From assembly GCA_910576935.1 (NCBI GenBank), contig CAJTKG010000050.1, positions 1 through 14,975 of the forward strand: 14,975 nucleotides of DNA. The letters are read 5' to 3'. This document shows, one piece after another, positions 8,126 to 14,975 of the stretch. This stretch comes from an uncultured Muribaculaceae bacterium (lineage in GTDB: Bacteria; Bacteroidota; Bacteroidia; Bacteroidales; Muribaculaceae). The first letter of the stretch is position 1. The number at the start of each line of letters is the position of its first letter. A model generated the notes under the pieces. That model saw only the letters and a program-made list of their open reading frames with translations, searched no databases and had not been told where the DNA came from. The position numbers and the translations under genes were made by a program.

Positions 8126-8132
8126 TATTTTG
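8126..8132 (+). promoter_or_regulatory. Weak -7-like element before the AAA+ gene
   Basis: TATTTTG is one base short of the TAnnTTTG consensus, and no TTG lies at the expected -33 position. Its distance to the ATG at 8154 (21 bases) matches the leaders of other genes here. It would fire divergently from the nadB promoter. Low confidence. Confidence 0.3.
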
Positions 8133-8153
8133 CAACCCTAAAAATTATTGACG

Positions 8154-9540
8154 ATGGAAACGACAATCTTCGGTTTTAAAATCAATCCCGGACGCCGCCG
8201 CGTCGCCTATACCGACGCTCTGGCCCGACTGTTTCTCTGCGATTGTGTCGACTTCGATTATGTCAGAGATCAGGTGTCAAAACTTGTCAAAGGCGATATC
8301 GGTGTCGACGACATAAACATGCTCACCGACGCCTGGGGCATCTATAAGGCTGACTCATATAAGTCGCAGTCGACGTTTCTAAATAATTCGCGGACCAAAT
8401 TTACCGATTGGTTTGCCAAAGCAGGCATACCGTCTGAACGAGACTTCGATTACCTGAAAAAGAAATTCGGCATAGACACTACTGCCATACGGACAATGGC
8501 CAATGACGTACGGCAGAACCATATATCAAGTGCCAGATGTCTGGCCAAACAGGTCAAACGCTATATAAAGGGGCAGGACGAGGCCATAGACCGCATGGCT
8601 GTCAACTTTTTCCTGCATCTCGAAAGTGTGCGCACGGGCAAATCAAACCGCATCAAGACACCGGTGCTGCTCATGGGGCCGACAGGCGTCGGCAAGAGCG
8701 AGATCTACCGCCGCTTCGGCCAGCTCTGCAACTGCCCGATCATACGAATCAACTCGAGCGAAATCGTGCCCACTTCATGGCGCGGGACCCATATCAGCGA
8801 TATATTGGTGCGCAATATATCCGACTCGTCTGATGTAGACCGTTTGCGCCACGCCATAATCGTCTTCCATGAGTTCGACAAGATAACGGCATATAATCAG
8901 AACAAAGTCGGCACAGCTTCGTCTGACATTGTTGATGCGCGACATAATGCGCCTGTTCGAGACCGGCCATTCGCTCAAACTCGAAAACCAGTATACCCAG
9001 AGCACCTACGAGCTGCCTGTCGACGACCTTATGATTGTCTTCGACGGAGCTTTCTACGGCATCGAGAAGATAATAGCCAAACGTCTGGACATCAATCGCG
9101 GCGTCGGCTTCACCACAAAGGCCGACAAAAGCGTCGACACTGCGTCGCTGATGCGGCTCGCCACAGCCGACGACCTTATAAAATGGGGATTTATGCCCGA
9201 ACTTATAGGACGTATCGGCAATATATGCGTTCTCAATCCTCTGACACCCGAAGACATCTACAATATCATGACCGAGGCCGAAGACAACGTGCTGTCGGCA
9301 CATATCGACTACTGCCGCAGCCATAACATCGACCTGCGTTTCAACGATGGAGCCCTGCGCCTTATCGCCGAACGAGCCCACAGCTCGGGGCTCGGCTTCC
9401 GCAACGTCAAGACGCTTCTGGCCCGATGTATGAACAGTTTCTATTTTGATCTCGACTACTCAATTGATTTGACTGGCAAACAAAAGACCGTCACCATCAA
9501 CAAAGACTTCATAGCCCGCCAGCTCGACCGCACCGCCTGA
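8154..9540 (+). pseudogene. ClpX-like AAA+ ATPase interrupted by a one-base frameshift
   Basis: One AAA+ protein read in two frames: residues 1 to about 257 from ATG 8154, then a +1 shift between about 8905 and 8937, then to the stop at 9538-9540. Removing one base would give 461 residues. A novel N-terminal region (1 to about 130) has no cysteine pairs like the ClpX zinc domain. Then come Walker A GPTGVGKS (175-182), a pore-loop-like SWRG (208-211, where ClpX has GYVG) and a Walker B position reading IIVFHEFD (235-242), with His239 where Asp is usual and Glu240 kept. In the second frame follow the sensor-1 region (MIVFDGAFYGIEKI), VGF at 9103-9111 where ClpX has the ClpP-docking IGF, an arginine finger in GRIGNI (codon 9211) and a sensor-2-like GFRNVK (Arg codon 9400). 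Each half is well preserved, so the lesion is recent or a sequencing error. Substrate unknown. Confidence 0.75.
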
Positions 9541-9551
9541 TAAAACCCATC

Positions 9552-9590
9552 AATCACCGCGCCGATGAGGATGCGGTGATTTTAGTTTCT
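9552..9590 (+). terminator. Intrinsic terminator after the AAA+ gene
   Basis: The arms AATCACCGC (9552-9560) and GCGGTGATT (9573-9581) form a perfect 9-bp stem around a 12-base loop, followed by the T-rich tail TTAGTTTCT. It begins 12 bases after the AAA+ stop codon, where a terminator for that gene is expected. Confidence 0.75.
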
Positions 9591-9633
9591 GCTATTAGCT
9601 ACTGTTCGGCAATTGTTAATTCGGACGATTTAT

Positions 9634-9665
9634 TTTGAAAACCGCCCTTCGATTGCCTATATTTG
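9634..9665 (+). promoter_or_regulatory. Near-ideal promoter of the small membrane protein gene
   Basis: The -33 element TTTG (9634-9637) and the -7 element TATATTTG (9658-9665) are separated by exactly 20 bases. Transcription should start within a few bases of 9670, on or next to the only plausible ATG (9671), so the message would be almost leaderless. The in-frame TTG at 9635 is the -33 element itself, not a start codon. Confidence 0.75.
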
Positions 9666-9670
9666 CAGAA

Positions 9671-10135
9671 ATGTCAAACGTTAGCGAATTAAAAAATAAC
9701 AGGTTTACACCGTACATAATACTCGCGGTTCTGACGACTGTTTTGTTGCTGTTTCCGGCGACTCCGGGATATTGTATAGACTTCATTACCGTCAAAGTTT
9801 TTGGTGCTGAAATTATAAAAGGTCGATTGGTGGCACTGAGTGTGTTGTTGGCTTATTATTTCATCACCGCTCATTCGCGAAGCGTTAAAGACCGTGTCAT
9901 CATTGCAGCCAATCTATTTGTATTCCCGCTTGTGCTGTTTATCATGCTATTACCGGGAAACGGGCTTAATCTGATTCCATATTGCATATGTATGGAATAT
10001 GAACATCTGCCTGAAATGGAAGTTGTTGCTGTTTTTGATTTATTCATTACCGCAATCGTGGGTTATCGGACAGAAATAGGTCTTCTTGCCGGATTTGGGT
10101 CGAATGGCGAGTCAAACACCCCGAATAATCTATAA
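9671..10135 (+). CDS. Small hypothetical membrane protein
   Basis: A 154-residue protein I do not recognise. Hydrophobic stretches at about 15-31 (PYIILAVLTTVLLLFPA), 54-69 (GRLVALSVLLAYYFIT), 78-97 (VIIAANLFVFPLVLFIMLLP) and possibly 115-131 suggest three or four membrane helices. A short charged N-terminus and a Ser/Asn-rich C-terminal tail are likely outside the membrane. Its base composition is lower in GC than the genes to the left. It lies alone between a terminator and the RHS gene, with its own strong promoter and practically no leader. Its position next to an RHS gene might suggest an accessory or immunity-type role, but nothing in the sequence demonstrates that. ATG 9671 is the only ATG upstream of the first helix. 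Confidence 0.6.
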   Translation: MSNVSELKNNRFTPYIILAVLTTVLLLFPATPGYCIDFITVKVFGAEIIKGRLVALSVLLAYYFITAHSRSVKDRVIIAANLFVFPLVLFIMLLPGNGLNLIPYCICMEYEHLPEMEVVAVFDLFITAIVGYRTEIGLLAGFGSNGESNTPNNL

Positions 10136-10176
10136 GAAACAAGCCATATCAGAGAATTGTCATACTTACATACAAC

Positions 10177-10196
10177 TGGCAAATATTGGCAAATAT
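10177..10196. repeat. Exact 10-base tandem repeat upstream of the RHS promoter
   Basis: TGGCAAATAT occurs twice, head to tail (10177-10186 and 10187-10196). The 10-base period is one helical turn, and the pair ends 27 bases before the -7 element at 10224, roughly -59 to -40 from the expected start. That is a typical place for an activator that binds direct repeats on one DNA face. The sequence is seen; the function is inferred. Confidence 0.45.
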
Positions 10197-10223
10197 ATCG
10201 TAATTCATCGCATTTTATTCTTT

Positions 10224-10231
10224 TATATTTG
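10224..10231 (+). promoter_or_regulatory. -7 element of the RHS gene promoter
   Basis: TATATTTG matches TAnnTTTG exactly. No TTG or TTTG sits about 20 bases upstream, so the promoter is probably weak alone or needs an activator (see the tandem repeat at 10177-10196). The leader to ATG 10291 would be about 55 bases. Confidence 0.55.
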
Positions 10232-10290
10232 CAAACAGCAACTAAAATGCTTATATTGCAATCCGAGTAATTACCTTAAATTCTTCGGCT

Positions 10291-13200
10291 ATGAAGACAA
10301 ACAGATTTATGATGGTGGTTTTATCTGCTTGTATTTTATCAATAAGCACTTTCGGGGAGGATAAAACTTACGCACCGCGTGACTATTCGTTAGTGCCGCC
10401 CGCTCCGACTGTGGCATCTTTCCTCGATTTTCAGGAATATCCCGTTGATTATTTCCATGGCATACCCAATATCAGTTTTCCCATATACACCCTTAAGGTA
10501 GGTGCTATCGAAGTGCCGATCGTCTTGTCATATCATGGCGGCGGCATACGAACAACTCAGAAATGCGGTAACGCGGGACTTGGCTGGACAGTCAGTTTCG
10601 GCGCTGAGATAGGTCATAATGTCTGTGGTGCTCCCGATGATGCAAATTGCAAAAGCAATGGTAAAGACAAGATACATGGATTATCACACCTTGATAACAC
10701 AGAAAAAAGCTTTCGGAAAAAGCTTATTTCCAAAATTGGCGACTATGATCCGACAAATGCAGATAAGTTTGCCGAAGAGCGATCATGGCAGGTTACAGAA
10801 GGCGACAGATATTATCAAGGGCTTACCGATGTTGCCAATGATACTTATTCGCTCTATGGTCTCGGACTTTCGGCTGTTTTTGCATATGATGACAGTAAAA
10901 AGATAGTTATATCGTCAGAGCAACCTGTTTCCATAGTACACAGCGCTGAAATTCCCAACATAACCGACGGTGGCTGTGACGGTTGGGGTTATTTGGTAAA
11001 AGATCAGACCGATTTATCGTATCTTTTTACCACACAGGACCGTACCAAGTATGAATATTATTACGGGAATCCGGCAATACCGCAAAGCATCGACAGTGTC
11101 TATTATGCCTCAGCGTGGCATCTTGACAAAATCACTGATCTTAGTGGAAATACGGTAGTGTATAAATACCATGCTGCTCCAACCATGGCTGCTGATTATA
11201 CCGGCGGCAAAGTTTATCGATATTTTACTGATGACGAAGCTCAAAAATCCAATTTAACTGAAGTACTATCCGTAAGTTCAGTTATCTACCGACCACAAAT
11301 ACTTGAAAAAATCAGTGGAGGCGGAATTGATATAACATTTAATTATGTTCATGAAATAAGTAATTCCAAGTCAGTACCTCTATTGGAAAGTATTGAAATA
11401 AAAAGTGCCGACAACAAAACGCGCAAAATAGAATTTATATATGAACAGCACGCGGTACAACTCTTAAAGAGAGTCGTTGATCAATCTGACACTATTCTCA
11501 ATTTTGAATATGAAGTAGCCGAAGACGATGACTTTACTTTCTATTTCGATTCGCAGGATTTTGGTGGCTACAACAACGGCAAAGATAATGGGAATCAGCT
11601 AATCCCGACCGTTTCAGGCTTTGGCAGAGGGGCAGACCGCAGTATAGATCCTTTTGCATGTCGCAAAGGTGTATTAACCAAAATAACATATCCCACAGGT
11701 GGTTATACTGAACTAATATGGGAAAGCAATAGTTTCAGTTATCTCAAGACTATAAAATACGAGGGAGACATCGACGACAATAGTCAATTCACCCCGATAA
11801 GTAAAATCGATGTAGATACACTGAGAATGTGTCTTGATGCCAATTACGCGAAATTGAAAATATCAGACTATCTCATTGCTAACCGACAGTTTTTAACGTT
11901 AGATCTCAGCCGGTATTATAATATGAATCCCGCTAATCTGATGACTACAGATTACGAGCATAGTCACAGCTTTATAACGCCTGATAATTATAATACCGCC
12001 AATCCATACCCGTTTCCACATGTTACCATTAAAAAGAAAGGGCAAAACAAAATAGAGCGTGTTATTTTCTTGGATAAAGAAACTCTTGAACAAGATGGTG
12101 CCAAAAGCCCCATATATATTGGCCTTGAAACGGGGTATTATGAAATAGAACTTGTAAATCCGCTCGAAATTGACGGAGCCCGTGATTTTCTTGAAGCAAA
12201 TATGCGCTATCACGATTCGCCGTCAGGAAGAATATATCTGATAAAATCGACAATTGATCCTATTGCCGATAAAAAAGACAGACATTACTGGTGTGGCTTA
12301 CGCATCAAACGCATCGTATCATCAACCGGCGACAATGATGATGAGCCTATACGTAAGCATTTTTATTATAATGATTCAGGGAATCCAAATGAAACAAGCG
12401 GCACAATTCAACAACTTCCTCAATATTTATATACCTACTATATATGGTTTGCAACTCAAATTGGGGCACTCGGATATCACGGCAGCACGGTTTTCTCAAT
12501 TGGCGAAACAGCATTTTCTTGCAGCCCGAACGGCAATATGTCGGGGATCGAATATCCGGCGGTTCGCACAGTCTTAACAAAGGAAGATCCTTTGGATCCA
12601 TCCTATTATCTCAATAGTAAAAATGAAATTTACTATTATTCAAGTTCGAGGACATATGATTATTGTGATTATAACAACACACAGTTCCTATCTTTTCAAC
12701 CTATAGGAGCAAGGATGTACACATCTCGCAGCCATTTTCGCGGTAATTTGCTGTATAAATATTTAAACAATGGTTACAATATCAATGATGGCCTTGCTAC
12801 AAAATTCGATTACAATATATACGAATCACAAGATATACCAACTCTTACAACAAACGTTTTTACCTTATGTGACTTTACAAAAGCCAAGGGAGATAATCAC
12901 GGACACGGCGGCTACGACTACGGTATCGGTGTATATTCAATCATTCCATATAACAAGACCATAGCACTCGAGCAGACAACTGAGAGTGACGGCCTGACTT
13001 CATATAAAAAATATGATTATTTCTATGACAGATATACCGACAGACTCGACTATAACCTCGTAAAGTCGATCAGCAGCAAAGATTCTGAGGGTGAAGATGT
13101 AAAGACATATTATACGTATCTTCCAGGCACAGATTCCTATACGCCCCTGACCGAGACCGAGGTGACCGTCTGCGGCGATGTCGTCGTCTCGGCCAAACGC

Positions 13201-13758
13201 ACCGAGTATGACCAAACCACCCGTCTGCCCCTGAGGGTCTATGACCTCGACGGCGAGGCGGATGTCAAAAAAATGGTGTCGGAAAATCAGGCGACAACTT
13301 CATATCAAAGACAAAAGATCTCGAAACCGACTTACGAATATGTCTACAACAGCCGGGGCAATATAGTCGAGATAAAATATAAAGGCAAGCCTCTCGCCTC
13401 ATATATATGGGGTTATAACGGCATGTACCCCATTATTGAGGCCAAGAATACGAGCTACGGCGAACTCGAAGCAAAAGCCCTTTCGGCCGGCATGACAAAA
13501 GAAAACCTCGACGGCCGGAAGACCGTCAGCCGGACCGAAATAAACCGCATTGCTTCAAACCTGCGCGATTTATTACCCGGCAGCGATATAAGCTCGATCT
13601 ATTATCACTGGCTGCTCGGCGTTGTCGAGATGACCGATTCAAGAGGTATATCAACGACATTCGACTACGACAGACGCGGCCGTCTGACACAGATCCGCGA
13701 TTTCAACAATGCTCTTATCAACAAATACGATTACCATTATGCAAGCGACCGTGATTAA
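10291..13758 (+). CDS. Secreted RHS/YD-repeat protein without RHS core or toxin tip
   Basis: An 1155-residue protein with a signal peptide (about 1-22, MMVVLSACILSISTFG). The first part of the mature protein carries the Bacteroidota RHS opening block: FHGIPNISFPIYTLKVG, then SYHGGGI and AGLGWTVSFGAEI (about 54-112). A long beta-rich middle follows. The C-terminal part has YD-repeat features: IWGYNGMYPIIEAKN (about 1044-1058), then TTFDYDRRGRLTQIRD near the end, and it stops soon after YDYHYA. No RHS core (DPxGxxxWxxYxYVxxNP) or variable toxin domain follows, so it is probably a structural surface or secreted protein. Positions from about 10680 to 13130 are AT-rich and the last 600 bases are GC-rich, suggesting a recombinant gene. 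Its end overlaps the next gene by 20 bases. The substrate and secretion route beyond Sec are unknown. Confidence 0.8.
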   Translation: MKTNRFMMVVLSACILSISTFGEDKTYAPRDYSLVPPAPTVASFLDFQEYPVDYFHGIPNISFPIYTLKVGAIEVPIVLSYHGGGIRTTQKCGNAGLGWTVSFGAEIGHNVCGAPDDANCKSNGKDKIHGLSHLDNTEKSFRKKLISKIGDYDPTNADKFAEERSWQVTEGDRYYQGLTDVANDTYSLYGLGLSAVFAYDDSKKIVISSEQPVSIVHSAEIPNITDGGCDGWGYLVKDQTDLSYLFTTQDRTKYEYYYGNPAIPQSIDSVYYASAWHLDKITDLSGNTVVYKYHAAPTMAADYTGGKVYRYFTDDEAQKSNLTEVLSVSSVIYRPQILEKISGGGIDITFNYVHEISNSKSVPLLESIEIKSADNKTRKIEFIYEQHAVQLLKRVVDQSDTILNFEYEVAEDDDFTFYFDSQDFGGYNNGKDNGNQLIPTVSGFGRGADRSIDPFACRKGVLTKITYPTGGYTELIWESNSFSYLKTIKYEGDIDDNSQFTPISKIDVDTLRMCLDANYAKLKISDYLIANRQFLTLDLSRYYNMNPANLMTTDYEHSHSFITPDNYNTANPYPFPHVTIKKKGQNKIERVIFLDKETLEQDGAKSPIYIGLETGYYEIELVNPLEIDGARDFLEANMRYHDSPSGRIYLIKSTIDPIADKKDRHYWCGLRIKRIVSSTGDNDDEPIRKHFYYNDSGNPNETSGTIQQLPQYLYTYYIWFATQIGALGYHGSTVFSIGETAFSCSPNGNMSGIEYPAVRTVLTKEDPLDPSYYLNSKNEIYYYSSSRTYDYCDYNNTQFLSFQPIGARMYTSRSHFRGNLLYKYLNNGYNINDGLATKFDYNIYESQDIPTLTTNVFTLCDFTKAKGDNHGHGGYDYGIGVYSIIPYNKTIALEQTTESDGLTSYKKYDYFYDRYTDRLDYNLVKSISSKDSEGEDVKTYYTYLPGTDSYTPLTETEVTVCGDVVVSAKRTEYDQTTRLPLRVYDLDGEADVKKMVSENQATTSYQRQKISKPTYEYVYNSRGNIVEIKYKGKPLASYIWGYNGMYPIIEAKNTSYGELEAKALSAGMTKENLDGRKTVSRTEINRIASNLRDLLPGSDISSIYYHWLLGVVEMTDSRGISTTFDYDRRGRLTQIRDFNNALINKYDYHYASDRD

Positions 13759-14824
13759 AACAGCAGCAGCCCTGATCTTTACGCTTATCCCGTGGGCTAT
13801 TGCCGGCGGCGTCTCTCCTCTGTTGAATTCGCCCCGCGCGGGCGACAGGCTTGATGTCGCTGTCCTTGCCGGTGCGCCCGCTTTCAGCGATTCATTGCGG
13901 CTGTGCCCCGATCTGTCAGACATATCCGTCAGAAGTGCCGAGCCATTCACCGTATGGAGCGGCGCACCCGACGACACAATAAACGCATTGTGCATATCAC
14001 AAGGACGTAAGACTATAGACCTTTCCTTGGCCGACGGCATTTATCTGCTACACAGCGAACAGACTCCCGGCTTCAGTCGCCAATATCACACCTCGCTCCC
14101 TTATGGTGTGACAAACGACGCCGGCCGCTCGGACACATTGCTCGCCACCGGTCGGGCCGAGAGCGTCGCATCATATCGTGCCGCGGGACATTACCGCATC
14201 AATACAACAGCAGGGCTTAAAATCACCACACCCGACGGCCTGACTGTCGACAACGTCGAGTGTGTGGTATGCGAAACCGACGACCGCATGTTTTTTGACG
14301 GAGATACTTCGGTATGTATCCATCGCGGCATCGACAAAGCATGGTATGCTCCGGGCTACCGCTATCCCGTGCTGAAACAGCATTTTGACCTGCTTCTGTC
14401 GGAAGAGGGTGACACAATTGACCGCCATATGAGATGGGAGACCGTGGCGATGTCTCAACAGGAAGAAGCTATCCTCGACGACCCGGTAAACGAAGAGATA
14501 CGCCGCATTGTCAGAGAGCGCAACGAGTTGCGTTATAGCTCTGACAATAGCAATAATAAAGGCAAGGAAACAGACCCTAAGAAGTTACATCCGTCGGTAA
14601 CGGTAGACTATGCGGCCAAAACGGCCAAAATCAACCGCACTCCGGGCGACAGCCGTTTCATCGACATGATGCTCTGCGACATCGGCGGACGTGTATATCA
14701 GACCCATGTCTTCAGCGACAACGACCAATCGGCAACCCTGTCGCTTGTCGGTCTCGCACCGTCGACATATCTCATTTATATACGCACCGACGACGAGCCG
14801 ATTGTCTGCAAGTTTAACCTTTAA
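13739..14824 (+). CDS. Secreted protein with T9SS-type C-terminal domain, RHS-associated
   Basis: A 361-residue protein with a signal peptide (Lys7, hydrophobic 9-22, likely cut after AIA at about 22). Early in the mature part is SPRAGDRLD (31-39), like a 'PRAGD' motif I recall in Bacteroidales hypotheticals found beside RHS genes. A central region without recognised domain follows, then a helical charged stretch (240-265) and a low-complexity linker (267-283). The last 78 residues (SVTVDYAAKTAKI ... MLCDIGGRVYQTHVF ... LVGLAPSTYLIYIRTDDEPIVCKF) have the strand pattern and 'GGRVY ... GL..STYLIYI ... KF' form of a type A T9SS sorting domain, which would send the protein through the type IX system to the cell surface. 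ATG 13739 is chosen over the in-frame TTG/ATG-like starts just upstream because the signal peptide begins there. It overlaps the RHS gene by 20 bases and is five bases from the next gene. Confidence 0.7.
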   Translation: MQATVIKTAAALIFTLIPWAIAGGVSPLLNSPRAGDRLDVAVLAGAPAFSDSLRLCPDLSDISVRSAEPFTVWSGAPDDTINALCISQGRKTIDLSLADGIYLLHSEQTPGFSRQYHTSLPYGVTNDAGRSDTLLATGRAESVASYRAAGHYRINTTAGLKITTPDGLTVDNVECVVCETDDRMFFDGDTSVCIHRGIDKAWYAPGYRYPVLKQHFDLLLSEEGDTIDRHMRWETVAMSQQEEAILDDPVNEEIRRIVRERNELRYSSDNSNNKGKETDPKKLHPSVTVDYAAKTAKINRTPGDSRFIDMMLCDIGGRVYQTHVFSDNDQSATLSLVGLAPSTYLIYIRTDDEPIVCKFNL

Positions 14825-14829
14825 GACCA

Positions 14830-14975
14830 ATGCCAATGAAAAACGAAGTCTCAAAATCTCTTTCTGTCGCCGTTGCCGTTGTTATATCGACTATGGCCTC
14901 GGCCAACGGGGGCGGGAACTATGTGAGGTCGCTGACTTTTCTGGAGAACAGCGCCGACGCCTCACGCGCACGCGT
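14830..14975 (+). CDS. Start of a second RHS protein, DUF6443-like (cut by window end)
   Basis: An open frame of 48 codons runs off the right edge. It starts at ATG 14830 or, six bases later, at 14836, which gives a better signal peptide start (MKNEVSK, hydrophobic SLSVAVAVVISTMASA). The mature start NYVRSLTFLENSADASRAR resembles the opening of DUF6443, the N-terminal domain of many Bacteroidota RHS-core proteins ('NYV..RTFL...', normally followed by a 'YYDGLGRP' motif beyond this window). It lies five bases after the T9SS-domain gene in the same operon. The family call rests on about 20 residues and is tentative. Confidence 0.55.
   Translation, partial: MPMKNEVSKSLSVAVAVVISTMASANGGGNYVRSLTFLENSADASRAR

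Noticed and set aside
7266..8141. Long plus-strand open frame (about 291 codons) opposite nadB
   Set aside because: It is antisense to a clearly conserved gene, matches no family, and is explained by the GC-rich third codon positions of nadB.
7992..8153. Riboswitch controlling nadB or the AAA+ gene
   Set aside because: The leaders are about 48 and 21 bases and show no stable fold beyond an AT-rich AAAAAtttaTTTTT stretch that lies in the promoter area.
8938..9326. Continuation of the first AAA+ frame past the frameshift as the true C-terminus
   Set aside because: The translation becomes Arg/His-rich low-quality sequence, whereas the other frame restores a recognisable ClpX-like end over the same bases.
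8794..9381. Minus-strand open frame opposite the AAA+ gene
   Set aside because: No recognisable domain, no promoter or start context, and it lies wholly opposite conserved AAA+ motifs.
9671..10135. Immunity protein for an RHS toxin
   Set aside because: It precedes an RHS protein that has no toxin tip, and immunity genes normally follow the toxin; no motif supports the role.
10086..10364. Open frame bridging the small membrane protein gene and the RHS gene
   Set aside because: It runs through the RHS promoter and tandem repeat, overlaps both genes in another frame and resembles no protein.

Overview
The window looks like chromosomal DNA from a member of the Bacteroidota, most likely the order Bacteroidales. 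The evidence is several promoters of the Bacteroides type (TTTG, about 20 bases, then TAnnTTTG), the lack of clear Shine-Dalgarno sites, and families typical of that phylum: YfhO-like membrane protein, DUF4294, RHS proteins starting with a 'GIPNISFPIY...SYHGGGI...GLGW' block, and a type IX secretion-like C-terminal domain. The GC-rich housekeeping part would fit a gut Muribaculaceae-like lineage, but that is only an impression.

Layout. Positions 1-265 are non-coding, with a strong hairpin, a degenerate repeat of about 25 bases and a promoter. A plus-strand run follows (266-4849): a large YfhO-family membrane protein, an overlapping degenerate methyltransferase-like protein, a self-cleaving (LexA/CI-like, S24) repressor with a palindromic candidate operator on its own promoter, and RNase HII, whose start overlaps the repressor's stop. 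A minus-strand operon (7991 down to 4868) holds nadB (L-aspartate oxidase), a secreted DUF4294 protein and a XerD-type tyrosine recombinase. It meets rnhB tail to tail with 18 bases between them, and it has a near-ideal promoter at 8044-8074.

From 8154 the plus strand carries a ClpX-like AAA+ ATPase split by a one-base frameshift near 8905-8937, a terminator, a small membrane protein with what looks like a leaderless start, and then an RHS locus (10291 to the end). The RHS locus has a secreted 1155-residue RHS/YD-repeat protein without a toxin tip, an overlapping secreted protein with a T9SS-like C-terminal domain, and the first 48 residues of a second probable RHS protein (DUF6443-like start) cut by the window edge. 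The first RHS gene is a compositional mosaic: its middle is AT-rich, and near 13140 it switches abruptly to GC-rich sequence that continues into the following genes.

Most of the window is ordinary core genome. The parts worth a second look are the repressor-rnhB pair, the unusual ClpX-like ATPase (no zinc domain, His in place of the Walker B Asp, a VGF loop where ClpX has IGF), the leaderless-looking gene, and the mosaic RHS cassette.
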